Assembly: GCF_003719295.1 (NCBI RefSeq)
Contig: NZ_RFLW01000002.1
Location: 114,763-178,762, forward strand
DNA from: Haliea alexandrii
GTDB taxonomy: Bacteria; Pseudomonadota; Gammaproteobacteria; Pseudomonadales; Halieaceae
Reading direction: 5' to 3'
DNA: 64,000 nucleotides
Both the position numbers and the translations under genes were made by a program. Below the pieces are notes generated by a model. The model saw only the letters and a list, made by a program, of their open reading frames with translations. It searched no databases and was not told the DNA's origin. How positions within the stretch are numbered: the stretch's first letter is position 1; the number at the start of each line of letters is the position of its first letter. Shown here one piece after another: positions 8,167-16,439 of the stretch.

Positions 8167-9399
8167 TTAGCCAAAGAGGCGTTTTGCCTTGTGGATACCG
8201 GCGAACAGTCGCTCCACGTCATCCGCCGTATTGTACAGCGAATAGGACGCGCGTACGGTCCCTGGCACCTGGTAATGCGCCATGAGTGGTTGAGTGCAAT
8301 GGTGGCCGGTGCGCACGGCTATACCCTGTTCGTCGAGCAGCATGCCCAGGTCGGAGGGATGCACGCCCTCCAGTACGAAGCTGAATATGCCCACGGTTTG
8401 TGCGGGGTTGCCGATGCGTCGCAGCCCGTCGATATCACCAGCCAGATCGATGGATTGCTGCAGCAGGCTGCACTCGTGAGCTGCTGCGGCGGCAATGTCG
8501 ATGCCCGCCAGGTAATCGATGGCGGCCGCCATGCCGATCGCGCCGGCAATATTGGGCGTGCCGGCTTCGAATTTGAAGGGCAGTGCGTTCCAGGTGCTGC
8601 CGCTGAAACTCACCGTCTCGATCATTTCACCCCCACCGAGAAACGGGGGCATCGTGTCGAGCAGCGCTTCCTGCCCCCACAACACGCCCATGCCGGTAGG
8701 GCCAAACAGCTTGTGCCCGGAGAACACGTAAAAATCGCAGCCTATGGACTGGACATCCACGGGCATGTGAGCAATCGCCTGGGCGCCGTCGACCAGCACT
8801 TTTGCCCCCGCCGCATGCGCCAGCCGGCTGATCTCCGCCACCGGGTTGATTGTGCCGAGTGCGTTCGATACGTGGTTCACGGCCACCAGCTTGACCCGCT
8901 CGTCGAGCAGCCCCGTCAGTGCTTGCAGGTCGATGTCACCGGCTTCCGTGATGGGAATCGGCACGACCTCGGCACCGGTGGCGGCGGCCGCCAGCTGCCA
9001 GGGCACGATGTTGGAATGATGCTCCAGGTAGGACACGAGAATCCGGTCGCCGGCACGCAAGTGCGTGTGCCCCCAGCTGTAGGCAACCAAATTAATGGCC
9101 TCGGTAGCACCCCGCGTCCAGATGACCTGATTGCTGCGCGGGCTATTGATAAACCGCGCAACCGTTTCCCGTGCCGCTTCAAAGGCAACGGTGGCCCGGT
9201 CGCTGAGTGTATGTGCGCCGCGGTGCACATTGGCGTTGTCTCGGCGGTAGTAGTTGGCAATCGCCTGAATAACCACCTCGGGTTTCTGCGTGGTGGCGGC
9301 ATTGTCCAGGTAGACCAGGGGTGCGCCATTGACGGACTGCTGCAGGATAGGAAAATCCTGGCGCAGGGCGGCGGGGTCAAAGGGGGCTGCAGAGGCCAT
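8167..9399 (-). CDS. sufS: SufS cysteine desulfurase (class II, PLP-dependent)
   Basis: SufS removes sulfur from L-cysteine and transfers it to SufE. The 410-residue protein has the class V aminotransferase fold with YLDNAATTQKP near the N terminus, the PLP lysine in FSGHKLFGPTG (Lys230) and the catalytic cysteine in VRTGHHCTQP (Cys368). The ATG at 9399 (MASAAPFDP) gives the usual family length. An alternative GTG at 9417 overlaps the sufD stop as GTGA and has an AGG motif at suitable distance, so translational coupling with a start six codons earlier is possible. Confidence 0.96.
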   Translation of the reverse strand: MASAAPFDPAALRQDFPILQQSVNGAPLVYLDNAATTQKPEVVIQAIANYYRRDNANVHRGAHTLSDRATVAFEAARETVARFINSPRSNQVIWTRGATEAINLVAYSWGHTHLRAGDRILVSYLEHHSNIVPWQLAAAATGAEVVPIPITEAGDIDLQALTGLLDERVKLVAVNHVSNALGTINPVAEISRLAHAAGAKVLVDGAQAIAHMPVDVQSIGCDFYVFSGHKLFGPTGMGVLWGQEALLDTMPPFLGGGEMIETVSFSGSTWNALPFKFEAGTPNIAGAIGMAAAIDYLAGIDIAAAAAHECSLLQQSIDLAGDIDGLRRIGNPAQTVGIFSFVLEGVHPSDLGMLLDEQGIAVRTGHHCTQPLMAHYQVPGTVRASYSLYNTADDVERLFAGIHKAKRLFG

Positions 9400-9413
9400 G
9401 GCGGTCGATGCGT

Positions 9414-10718
9414 TCACAGGATATGCCTCGTCAGGCGTGCATCGCGTGCGAAACGCCTGGCCAGGAGGGGCTTGAGAAACGCCTGCACGGCCGGTTGCGC
9501 GATAGCTTCCACCAGTTCGTTGATAAAGCCGTAGCTCAGCATCACTTCGGCCTCTTCGCGCGGTACACCGCGGGTGCGCAGGTAGTGGAGTGCAAGCGGG
9601 TCCAGCTGGGCAACGGTAGCACCGTGGGCGCACTGCACGTCATCGGCGTAGATTTCCAGCTCCGGCTTGGTGTTGATTTCCGCCTTGTTGCTGGTCAGCA
9701 GGTTCTTGTTGCTCAGCTCCGCGCGGGTTTTCTGTGCCTGCGGATGGATGTGAATCCGCCCGTTGAAAACCGCAGTGGCTTCATCGGCGATGATGCCGCG
9801 GAAGCGTTCCTGGCTGGTGCAGTGCGGGACAGCATGTTCAATGCAGGTGTGGTAGTCGACGGTTTCGGTGCCGCGGGGCAGGTACAGGCCGTCCAGTGCG
9901 CAATGGGCGCCGCTGCCCTGGTGGTCCACGACCAGGTCAATGCGTTTCAGCGCGCTGCCCAGGGCGAGGTGAAAGCCGTTCAGCAGGCTGTCTGCGTCCT
10001 GCCGTGCATGTACGCCGCCAATATGCACCGCGTCACCCTGCTCCAGGTGCAGGCGGTAGTGGTTCAGCTGCGCGCCGCGGGCCAGCAGCAATTCGGTAAT
10101 ACCATTGGTGAAGGCCGTGCCTCCGGTCGCCGTGTTGGCGAAAGACTCAACCAGCGTAGCGCTGCTGTTCTCCGCGAGACATACCAGCAGGCGCTGGGTG
10201 ATGCTGATCGATTCATTCTGCCCGGTGGTTAGCCAGGCAATGTGCACCGGTGTATCGATATGGGCGTTGGCCGCCACCTCCATGAACACACCGTCGGCGA
10301 GCGTGGCGTCATTCAGGGGCGCGAAAACGTGGCGGCCAGGCTGCAGGGCACTGCCCAGAGCGGCGGCAATGCGCGCTGCCTGCTCGCTGTTCGCATCGGC
10401 GAAGCGTACCAGGTTCAAGCCGGCCGGAAGTTCGCCGTGAGACAGCTCGGCGCGGTAGTGGCCGTCGGCGAATACCAGCGTTGGGCCGGCCAGCTCCGGC
10501 AACGGGATATCGTCGAGCGGTGAGCGCGCGGATTCGGTAGCCGGTGCGCTGAACGTTTGCTGCAAGGGTTGCAGGCTGGTGTATTTCCAGGCCTCGGTTT
10601 TGCGCGTGGGCAGTGCCGTTTTGGACCATGCGTCGCGGCCGCGGGCCTGAACGGGCTCCAGCCAGGCCGGCGCGGTGCGCGCGGCGGCCGCCAGCGCCTG
10701 CTGCATGAAGTCACTCAT
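9414..10718 (-). CDS. sufD: SufD, Fe-S cluster assembly protein
   Basis: SufD forms the SufBC2D scaffold complex with SufB and the SufC ATPase. The 434-residue length and the C-terminal beta-helix region match the family, including HIHPQAQKTRAELSNKNLL and the conserved CAHGATVAQLDPLALHYLRTRG (this stretch contains the SufD histidine at the SufB-SufD interface). The ATG overlaps the sufC stop by one base (TGATG), so translation is coupled. Residues 1-150 are less conserved, as usual for SufD. Confidence 0.95.
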   Translation of the reverse strand: MSDFMQQALAAAARTAPAWLEPVQARGRDAWSKTALPTRKTEAWKYTSLQPLQQTFSAPATESARSPLDDIPLPELAGPTLVFADGHYRAELSHGELPAGLNLVRFADANSEQAARIAAALGSALQPGRHVFAPLNDATLADGVFMEVAANAHIDTPVHIAWLTTGQNESISITQRLLVCLAENSSATLVESFANTATGGTAFTNGITELLLARGAQLNHYRLHLEQGDAVHIGGVHARQDADSLLNGFHLALGSALKRIDLVVDHQGSGAHCALDGLYLPRGTETVDYHTCIEHAVPHCTSQERFRGIIADEATAVFNGRIHIHPQAQKTRAELSNKNLLTSNKAEINTKPELEIYADDVQCAHGATVAQLDPLALHYLRTRGVPREEAEVMLSYGFINELVEAIAQPAVQAFLKPLLARRFARDARLTRHIL

Positions 10719-11464
10719 CAGGCTACGTCCTCCAACCAGGCATAGCCGCGTTCTTCAAGCTCCAGTGCCAGCGAGTGGTCACCGGATTTCACGATGCGAC
10801 CGCCGGACAGGACATGCACCCGGTCCGGTTTGATGAAATTGAGCAGGCGCTGGTAGTGAGTCACCAGAATAAAGCTACGCTCGGGGCTGCGCATGGCGTT
10901 GATGCCGTTGGCGACCACCTGCAGCGCGTCGATATCCAGCCCGCTGTCGGTTTCATCCATGATGCACAGCTTGGGTGCAAGCAGCATCATCTGCATCAAC
11001 TCGTTGCGTTTTTTCTCGCCACCGGAGAACCCTTCATTGACACCGCGCTTGAGAAACGCGGCGTCGAGATCGACCGCCTTGCAGGCTTCGCGGGCCTGTT
11101 TCATGAAGGTCACGCTATCCAGCGCGGCTTCGTTGCGGTGTTCACGCACGGCGTCGACGGAGGCCTTGAGGAACTCCATGTTGCTGACGCCGGGAATCTC
11201 CACCGGGTACTGGTAGGCGAGAAACAAGCCCAGGTGCGCACGCTCCTCCGTATCCAGTGTCAGCAAATCCTGCCCCAGCAATTGTGCGCTGCCCGCCGTA
11301 ACGGCATAGCCGGGTCGCCCGGCGAGCACGTGCCCGAGTGTGCTTTTGCCCGAGCCGTTGGGGCCCATGATAGCGTGTACCTCACCGGGGCCGACCGTGA
11401 GGTCCAGACCCTTGAGGATAGCCTTGTTCTCCACGCTGGCGTGCAGGTTGTCGATCTTCAACAT
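10718..11464 (-). CDS. sufC: SufC, Fe-S cluster assembly ATPase
   Basis: SufC is the ABC-type ATPase of the SufBC2D scaffold. The 248-residue protein has Walker A GPNGSGKS at residues 34-41, the SufC-specific signature FSGGEKKRNE and Walker B LCIMDETDSGLDIDAL, in which the usual proline-threonine is replaced by the SufC-typical TDSG. The ATG at 11464 (MLKIDNLHA) follows a GGAG motif; the frame continues upstream only through non-coding leader bases. It follows sufB after a 50-base gap containing a perfect stem-loop. Confidence 0.96.
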   Translation of the reverse strand: MLKIDNLHASVENKAILKGLDLTVGPGEVHAIMGPNGSGKSTLGHVLAGRPGYAVTAGSAQLLGQDLLTLDTEERAHLGLFLAYQYPVEIPGVSNMEFLKASVDAVREHRNEAALDSVTFMKQAREACKAVDLDAAFLKRGVNEGFSGGEKKRNELMQMMLLAPKLCIMDETDSGLDIDALQVVANGINAMRSPERSFILVTHYQRLLNFIKPDRVHVLSGGRIVKSGDHSLALELEERGYAWLEDVA

Positions 11465-11481
11465 GGTTTTCTTGCTCCGAA

Positions 11482-11501
11482 GTGCGACCGCAGGGTCGCA
11501 C
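11482..11501 (-). promoter_or_regulatory. Perfect stem-loop in the sufB-sufC intergenic gap
   Basis: Arms GTGCGACC (11482-11489) and GGTCGCAC (11494-11501) pair perfectly around a 4-base loop. No T-run follows, so it is not a classical terminator. It may be an mRNA-stabilising or processing element that tunes SufB versus SufC expression; that role is inferred. Confidence 0.55.
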
Positions 11502-11514
11502 GCTAGTGTTTGCC

Positions 11515-12954
11515 TTAGCCGACAGAACCTTCGAGGCTCACTTCCAGCAATTTGCCTGCTTCCATGGCAAATTCCATGGGCAGCTCCCTGAAGACTTCCT
11601 TGCAAAAGCCGTTGACGATCATGGACACCGCTTTCTCGGCATCCAGTCCGCGTTGCTGGCACAGGTACAGCTGATCGTCGCTGACCTTGGACGTCGTGGC
11701 TTCGTGTTCCACAACAGCCGAAGGATTGCGGCTTTCGATATACGGGAATGTGTGCGCAGCGCAGCGGTCACCAATCAGCAGGGAGTCGCACTGGGTGTAG
11801 TTGCGTGCGCCCTCTGCGCGCGGGCTCATGCGCACCAGCCCGCGGTAGGCGTTGGAACTCTTGCCCGCGGAAATCCCCTTGGAAATGATGGTCGAGCGGG
11901 TGTTCTTGCCCAGGTGGATCATCTTCGTGCCGGTATCCGCCTGCTGCGCGTTGTTGGTCAGCGCTACCGAGTAGAACTCACCGATGCTGTTGTCGCCACG
12001 CAGTATGCAGCTGGGGTACTTCCAGGTGATGGCCGAACCGGTTTCCACCTGGGTCCAGGAGATCTTGGCGTCGCGGTGCGCCACGCCGCGCTTGGTGACG
12101 AAGTTGTAGATACCGCCTTTGCCTTCGGCATCCCCGGGGTACCAGTTCTGCACCGTGGAGTACTTGATCTCGGCACCGTCGAGTGCCACCAGTTCAACCA
12201 CCGCCGCGTGCAGCTGGTTCTCGTCGCGCATGGGGGCCGTGCAGCCCTCAAGGTAGCTGACGTGGCTGCCTTCGTCGGCGACGATCAGCGTGCGCTCAAA
12301 CTGGCCGGTGTTGGCTTCATTGATGCGAAAGTAGGTGGACAGCTCCATGGGACAGCGCACCCCTTTCGGGATGTAGACGAAGGAACCGTCGCTGAACACC
12401 GCGCTGTTGAGAGCGGCGTAGAAATTGTCTTTGCGCGGCACGACACTGCCCAGGTATTTCTTGATCAGCTCGGGGTAATCGTGCACCGCCTCTGAAATCG
12501 AGCAGAAGATCACGCCGGCTTCCCAGAGCTTCTCGCGGAAGGTGGTGGTGACGGACACCGAGTCGAACACGGCATCGACCGCAACGCCCGCGAGCGCCGC
12601 CTGCTCATGCAGGGGGATGCCGAGCTTGTTGTAGGTTTCGATCAGCTCCGGGTCGACTTCATCGAGGCTCTGGGGCCGGTCCTTCATCGCCTTGGGGGAT
12701 GAGAAATAGGAGATTTCGTTGAATTTGACCGCCGGGTACTGCACATGCGCCCATTCCGGCTCAGCCATCTTCAGCCAGTCGCGGTAGGCCTCCAGGCGCC
12801 ATTCGAGCAGCCACTCGGGCTCGTTCTTGCGGCCGGAAATGAACCTGATAGTGTCTTCATTCAGGCCCGGTGGCAGGGTGTCGGACTCGATATTCGTGGT
12901 GAAGCCCGCAGCGTACTCCTTGCGTATGGCGTGTTCGATGTGTTCCTGCGACAT
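11515..12954 (-). CDS. sufB: SufB, Fe-S cluster scaffold protein
   Basis: SufB is the scaffold subunit on which clusters are built. The 479-residue protein shows the family landmarks [20 protein letters not shown], a glutamate-rich [16 protein letters not shown] segment, the beta-helix with [20 protein letters not shown] (contains the conserved cysteine of the sulfur path), and the C-terminal [20 protein letters not shown]. The ATG at 12954 is preceded by an AGGTCA motif. It is the first gene of the operon and lies about 105 bases downstream of an IscR-like operator and promoter. Confidence 0.97.
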   Translation of the reverse strand: MSQEHIEHAIRKEYAAGFTTNIESDTLPPGLNEDTIRFISGRKNEPEWLLEWRLEAYRDWLKMAEPEWAHVQYPAVKFNEISYFSSPKAMKDRPQSLDEVDPELIETYNKLGIPLHEQAALAGVAVDAVFDSVSVTTTFREKLWEAGVIFCSISEAVHDYPELIKKYLGSVVPRKDNFYAALNSAVFSDGSFVYIPKGVRCPMELSTYFRINEANTGQFERTLIVADEGSHVSYLEGCTAPMRDENQLHAAVVELVALDGAEIKYSTVQNWYPGDAEGKGGIYNFVTKRGVAHRDAKISWTQVETGSAITWKYPSCILRGDNSIGEFYSVALTNNAQQADTGTKMIHLGKNTRSTIISKGISAGKSSNAYRGLVRMSPRAEGARNYTQCDSLLIGDRCAAHTFPYIESRNPSAVVEHEATTSKVSDDQLYLCQQRGLDAEKAVSMIVNGFCKEVFRELPMEFAMEAGKLLEVSLEGSVG

Positions 12955-13058
12955 AATCAGTGACCTGTGCTGACGGGCGAGACGACGGTAACGGTGATTC
13001 AGTGCATTTTCGCACGCGCTGCACCCGGATGGCGACAAGCGCGATGGGGTGCCGATGA

Positions 13059-13083
13059 ATACCCGAGTATTTTAGTCGACTAT
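13059..13083 (-). promoter_or_regulatory. IscR type-1-like binding site upstream of sufB
   Basis: Read on the minus strand, the 25-bp element has arms ATAGTCGACT and ACTCGGGTAT separated by five A/T bases. It fits the published IscR type-1 consensus (ATAsyyGACTrwwwyAGTCrrsTAT) at all but one position (ACTC instead of AGTC). It overlaps the -10 and spacer of the sufB promoter, a position expected for repression by [2Fe-2S]-IscR. No iscR gene is in the window, so the regulator would act in trans. Confidence 0.7.
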
Positions 13084-13097
13084 TGCGGTCGGTGCAA
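13069..13097 (-). promoter_or_regulatory. Promoter of the sufBCDSATE operon
   Basis: On the minus strand, TTGCAC (13097-13092) and TAAAAT (13074-13069) form a -35/-10 pair with an exact 17-base spacer. The predicted start is near 13062, giving a 5' leader of roughly 108 bases before the sufB ATG. The IscR-like site covers the -10. Confidence 0.65.
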
Positions 13098-13120
13098 CGC
13101 ACGGCAGGCCGCCAGCGCGT

Positions 13121-14545
13121 TTACCGTGTTGCAGGGCGCTTGCGCCGTCGCTCCCGGTAACCGCCAGACTCCGGTGGGCTGCTCAGGCGGGGTCGCGCGA
13201 GCTCATCCTCGTAGGCACGCACAAGCGGCGCCAGTTGGTGGCGAAAGCGTTTCGCAAACCCCACCAGTGTCGGGCTGATCTCGCCAACGGCATCCAGAGA
13301 GCGGCTTGGAAACACGCGCCAGTTCTGCCCCTGGCCGGAGCCATTCGGCGCGGGCCGGCGCGAAGCGTCGAGTGCGAGCAGGGACATCAGCTGGTCGCGC
13401 ACGGCAGCCGGCTCACGCACCAGTGTTTCGTAGCGGACTTCAAGCACGGGGTTGGGCAGGGCCGCCTGCCAGTGGGCGATGAGCTTCTCGGCCAGGGCAA
13501 TTGCCCGGCCAATAGTGGCGAGCTGATAACTGTAACGGTGCCCGCTGCGAAAGTTTTTGAAAAACAGCGCGAGCCCCAGGTCCAGCGGTGCCCGTCGGCA
13601 AAGGACAACCGGCATGTCCGGGTGCAACAGGCCCAGCCAGCCGAGACGGCTGAGGTTCGCGGGCGACGTGTCCACCAGGTAGCGCACCTCACTCCCTGCA
13701 AGCGGTGGACACAGTGCCACCAGGGGGGAACCCGGTTCCGCTGCCAGCCTGGTTGCCTGGGCCTGTACGTTCTCCCGCGTCGGGAGGTTGGCGGCCAGTT
13801 TGCGCACCAGCGCCAGTTCACCTCCTGCTGCCACTCGGGGGTGTTGCGCCAACAGTGTTTCAACCAGGCTTTTGCCAGAGCGGGGCAAGCCGGCCACCAC
13901 CAGCAGCGGGCAGGCAGGCGTCGGGTGTTTGCGCGGGTGGCGTTGAAAGAACTGCCGATCCATAACGGCGGCGCTGGGGGAGACCTGGTACTCGCGGTTT
14001 CCCGTGATGTCCTTTGCGGCAAAGCGGTTGGCCTGCTCATAGAAGGCGAAGCCAGGGTTGTCGAGACCGGATTCCGTATAGATTTGTCCGAGCAGAAACA
14101 GCGCCCGGGCTCGGGCTGAATGGCTGCGCTCCGTATCCAGGGCAAGTTTCAGCAAGGTGGCCACTTCCGGGCTGTCCAGGGGAATTGCACGGAAATTGAG
14201 CAGGCCGCGGTAGGCATCGGTGAGGCTGGCGTCCGCCGCCATTGCCCGGCTAAAGCAGTCGCAGGCTTCGTCCCCGCGGTTCTGTCGGCTTAACAGGTGG
14301 CCGAGTTGAACCAGCAGGCGGGGTGCGTCACGACAAGCCTCCAGGCCGCTGCGATAACAAGCTTCCGCCTCTGCCAAACGGCCCAGACCCTGTAGCGATT
14401 GCCCCTGCAGGCTCCACAGCTCCGCCATGCTGCTGTTCTGTTCGAGCAGCAGCGTGGATTCACGCAAGCTGCGCTCGAACTCCTTGCCTTGTACCTGCTC
14501 GCGTATCACCGCAAGCGCTGTTTTATAGTCAGGCCGCTGGGGCAT
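13121..14545 (-). CDS. TPR-repeat sulfotransferase family protein
   Basis: A 474-residue two-domain protein. Residues 5-200 are helical tetratricopeptide repeats (SLQGLGRLAEAEACYRSGLE, HLLSRQNRGDEACDCFSRAM). Residues 212-460 form a PAPS-dependent sulfotransferase domain, with the 5'-phosphosulfate loop VVAGLPRSGKSLVETLL (GLPRSGKS at 219-226) and a downstream RRAPLDLGLALFFKNF segment. The family transfers sulfate from PAPS to proteins or glycans; the acceptor here is unknown. No signal peptide is seen. The ATG at 14545 (MPQRPDYKT) is chosen because the longer frame upstream is low-complexity shadow sequence. The gene reads toward the suf promoter and ends just upstream of it. Confidence 0.85.
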   Translation of the reverse strand: MPQRPDYKTALAVIREQVQGKEFERSLRESTLLLEQNSSMAELWSLQGQSLQGLGRLAEAEACYRSGLEACRDAPRLLVQLGHLLSRQNRGDEACDCFSRAMAADASLTDAYRGLLNFRAIPLDSPEVATLLKLALDTERSHSARARALFLLGQIYTESGLDNPGFAFYEQANRFAAKDITGNREYQVSPSAAVMDRQFFQRHPRKHPTPACPLLVVAGLPRSGKSLVETLLAQHPRVAAGGELALVRKLAANLPTRENVQAQATRLAAEPGSPLVALCPPLAGSEVRYLVDTSPANLSRLGWLGLLHPDMPVVLCRRAPLDLGLALFFKNFRSGHRYSYQLATIGRAIALAEKLIAHWQAALPNPVLEVRYETLVREPAAVRDQLMSLLALDASRRPAPNGSGQGQNWRVFPSRSLDAVGEISPTLVGFAKRFRHQLAPLVRAYEDELARPRLSSPPESGGYRERRRKRPATR

Positions 14546-14630
14546 GAGCCGCTTTCCTGCTAGGACGCCCTGACGCGCGGAATCGCGGTTTGCGCCAACA
14601 GCTGAATAGTTGCTCAGGGTGCGGCTGCGG

Positions 14631-15086
14631 TCAACTGCTTTGACCGCGCTGCTCGGTGTTGAGTTCTGGCTGGCGCGCCAGGATGGCAGCGCGGAAGTGG
14701 GCGGGAATGCTTGTCGCCTTGCGGCTTTGTTTGTCGGTGAAAACCTGGGTGAGGCTGCCTCGGGCAAGGGGGCGGCCACTGTTTTTTTCCTGCAGGCTGA
14801 AGGCGAGCTCGGCACTGCTGCGGCCGAGGCGGGTGTAGCCAAGTTCCACGGTGACGGTTTCGTAGGCCCGGCATTCACCCAGGTAGTCGCAGTTGATGTT
14901 CACGGTGAAGATGAAGCAGGGAGCTGTTTGCGGGTTCATCGCCCCCAGGCCCAGTTCTTCCATGTAAAAGCCGGCGACTTCATCGGCGTAAACCAGGTAG
15001 TTGGCAAAATAGAGATGTCCCTGGGCGTCGGTGTCGCTGAAACGCACCACCATGTCCCCGCTGTAGGCTGGCTTGGCAGAGCTCAC
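14631..15086 (-). CDS. Acyl-CoA thioesterase, 4HBT hotdog family
   Basis: A 151-residue single hotdog domain. The motif RFSDTDAQGHLYFANYLVYA matches the 4-hydroxybenzoyl-CoA thioesterase active-site segment with its conserved aspartate (DTDAQGH). The rest (ELGYTRLGRSSAELAFSLQE) forms the beta sheet. It likely hydrolyses a short- or medium-chain acyl-CoA or aryl-CoA in the cytoplasm. The GTG at 15086 overlaps the upstream stop as GTGA, indicating translational coupling with the lipoprotein gene. The substrate cannot be assigned from sequence. Confidence 0.85.
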   Translation of the reverse strand: MSSAKPAYSGDMVVRFSDTDAQGHLYFANYLVYADEVAGFYMEELGLGAMNPQTAPCFIFTVNINCDYLGECRAYETVTVELGYTRLGRSSAELAFSLQEKNSGRPLARGSLTQVFTDKQSRKATSIPAHFRAAILARQPELNTEQRGQSS

Positions 15087-15772
15087 GGCTGCGCAAGCTC
15101 CAGGGCGTGTTGCAGGTAATGCAGTTCATTGAGGGAAATGTCCGCATTTTCGTCCACGCCCCCCGGGGCATTGTCAGCGCCGAGGGTCAGCAGTGAAGGC
15201 GGTTGGCGCGAGCCTGCAAAGTCGGGCGCTGCGTAGCGGTAGGGGCGCTGCCACGGGTCTTGCGGAATCGCTTCAATATAGCCGCCGTCCCTGAAGCGAC
15301 CGGCACGACGCATGCTGCCGATGGGGCGCACCAGGCTCTCAAGGCCGGGTTCGCTCTGCGGGAAGTTCGCGATGTCTTCGTAGTACGTGTCCAGTGCCGC
15401 TTGCAGGCGGGTGAGGTCATCCGCAATCTTGTGCAGCTCTGCGCTCGGGGCAGGGGAGGTCTGGATGCCGGTCATTGCATACAGCACCGCCTGCGGTTGT
15501 TCCGAGCAGAACACCCGGATGTCTTCGGCAGTGGGCAACACGTCCGCCTGGCCGGCGCGGAAAATGAACGGCTTGAACCCCGGGCTGTCGCCATAGCGCT
15601 GGATGGAGCGATAGTCGCCGCACACCACCTTGCCCGGGTAGTTCGCCAGCTCCCGGAATTCAATGGTCTCCACTGCCGGCAGAGCCGTTGTTACGGCTTC
15701 CTGCGCTCGCTGGGCCTGGTTGGTACACGCGGTCAGCCCGGCGAGGCCGAGAATGAGGAGCAGCTGTTTCAT
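15083..15772 (-). CDS. Lipoprotein with GspG-like (type II secretion major pseudopilin) C-terminal domain
   Basis: A 229-residue predicted lipoprotein (signal MKQLLLILGLAGLTAC with lipobox LTAC at Cys16). Residues about 120-229 resemble the globular part of GspG: a helix leading to YYEDIANFPQSEPGLESLV, then GGYIEAIPQDPWQRPYRY and a calcium-loop-like LLTLGADNAPGGVDENADI. The pilin N-terminal methylation helix is absent, so it cannot assemble as a normal pseudopilin. The ATG overlaps the msrB stop (ATGA) and the stop overlaps the thioesterase GTG, so all three are one operon. The function is unknown; a periplasmic Ca2+-stabilised binding domain is plausible. Confidence 0.8.
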   Translation of the reverse strand: MKQLLLILGLAGLTACTNQAQRAQEAVTTALPAVETIEFRELANYPGKVVCGDYRSIQRYGDSPGFKPFIFRAGQADVLPTAEDIRVFCSEQPQAVLYAMTGIQTSPAPSAELHKIADDLTRLQAALDTYYEDIANFPQSEPGLESLVRPIGSMRRAGRFRDGGYIEAIPQDPWQRPYRYAAPDFAGSRQPPSLLTLGADNAPGGVDENADISLNELHYLQHALELAQP

Positions 15773-16230
15773 TGCGCATCCTCGGCGTCCGCGAGCTTGC
15801 GCAGGGCGGCTGCGTTCATGCAGTAGCGCAGGCCACTTGGCGGTGGTCCGTCCGGGAACACGTGCCCGAGATGTGCGTCGCAGGTGTTGCAGGTGGTCTC
15901 GATGCGTGTGCGTCCGAAGCCGTGATCGGTGTGGTAGGCAATGACGTTGGTTTTTACCGGCTGCGTGAAAGAGGGCCACCCGCTGCCGGATTCAAACTTC
16001 TGCTCGCTGTCGAACAGCAGGGTGCCGCAGCAGACGCAGGCGTAGTCGCCGGGCTCAAAGCGCGAGCACATCTCGTTACTGAACGCACGCTCCGTGCCCG
16101 CCTGGCGGGTTACGTGGTACTGTTCCGGCGTGAGCAGGGCGGCCCACTCCTCGTTGCTGCGTTGCAGCCTTGTATCAGGTTCGGGATTGCCTTCGTTGGC
16201 GAGGCGACAGATTTCATTCCAGGTGAGCAT
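15769..16230 (-). CDS. msrB: Peptide-methionine (R)-S-oxide reductase MsrB
   Basis: MsrB repairs oxidised methionine (R-sulfoxide) in proteins. The 153-residue protein carries two zinc-binding CxxC pairs (ACVCCGTLLF and CNTCDAHLGHVF), the SGSGWPSF core and the catalytic cysteine in RYCMNAAALR. No signal peptide is present, so the enzyme is cytoplasmic. It heads an operon with the GspG-like lipoprotein and the thioesterase genes, each overlapping the next by four bases. Confidence 0.95.
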   Translation of the reverse strand: MLTWNEICRLANEGNPEPDTRLQRSNEEWAALLTPEQYHVTRQAGTERAFSNEMCSRFEPGDYACVCCGTLLFDSEQKFESGSGWPSFTQPVKTNVIAYHTDHGFGRTRIETTCNTCDAHLGHVFPDGPPPSGLRYCMNAAALRKLADAEDAQ

Positions 16231-16439
16231 GGCAACAACCTCGTAGTGACATGTGAGCCAAACACGTTCAGCGGGCCCGGTCGGCGCACAGTAGGGGCAA
16301 GCCGCGGCAAGATCAAGAGGTAGCGAGCGCGCTGCCGTGATGTAAAAACTGCGCTTTTCACGCAGGTGCTTTGCCGAGAGCGGGTGCAGTATACTGTGTT
16401 TAAAGGCCGCGTCGGTGGCGGCTGTGATAAGGGGTTTTC

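Noticed and set aside
8128-9534. A 468-codon open frame on the plus strand across sufS
   Set aside because: It is the antisense of SufS, rich in His, Gly and Arg without any domain pattern.
11482-12495. A 337-codon plus-strand frame across sufB
   Set aside because: It is antisense of SufB and lacks recognisable features or a ribosome binding site.
16385-16410. AGTATACT and CTGTGTTTAAAG as an SOS box or strong promoter
   Set aside because: It lacks the CTGT-N8-ACAG arrangement, and no -35 match lies at a 16-18 base distance.
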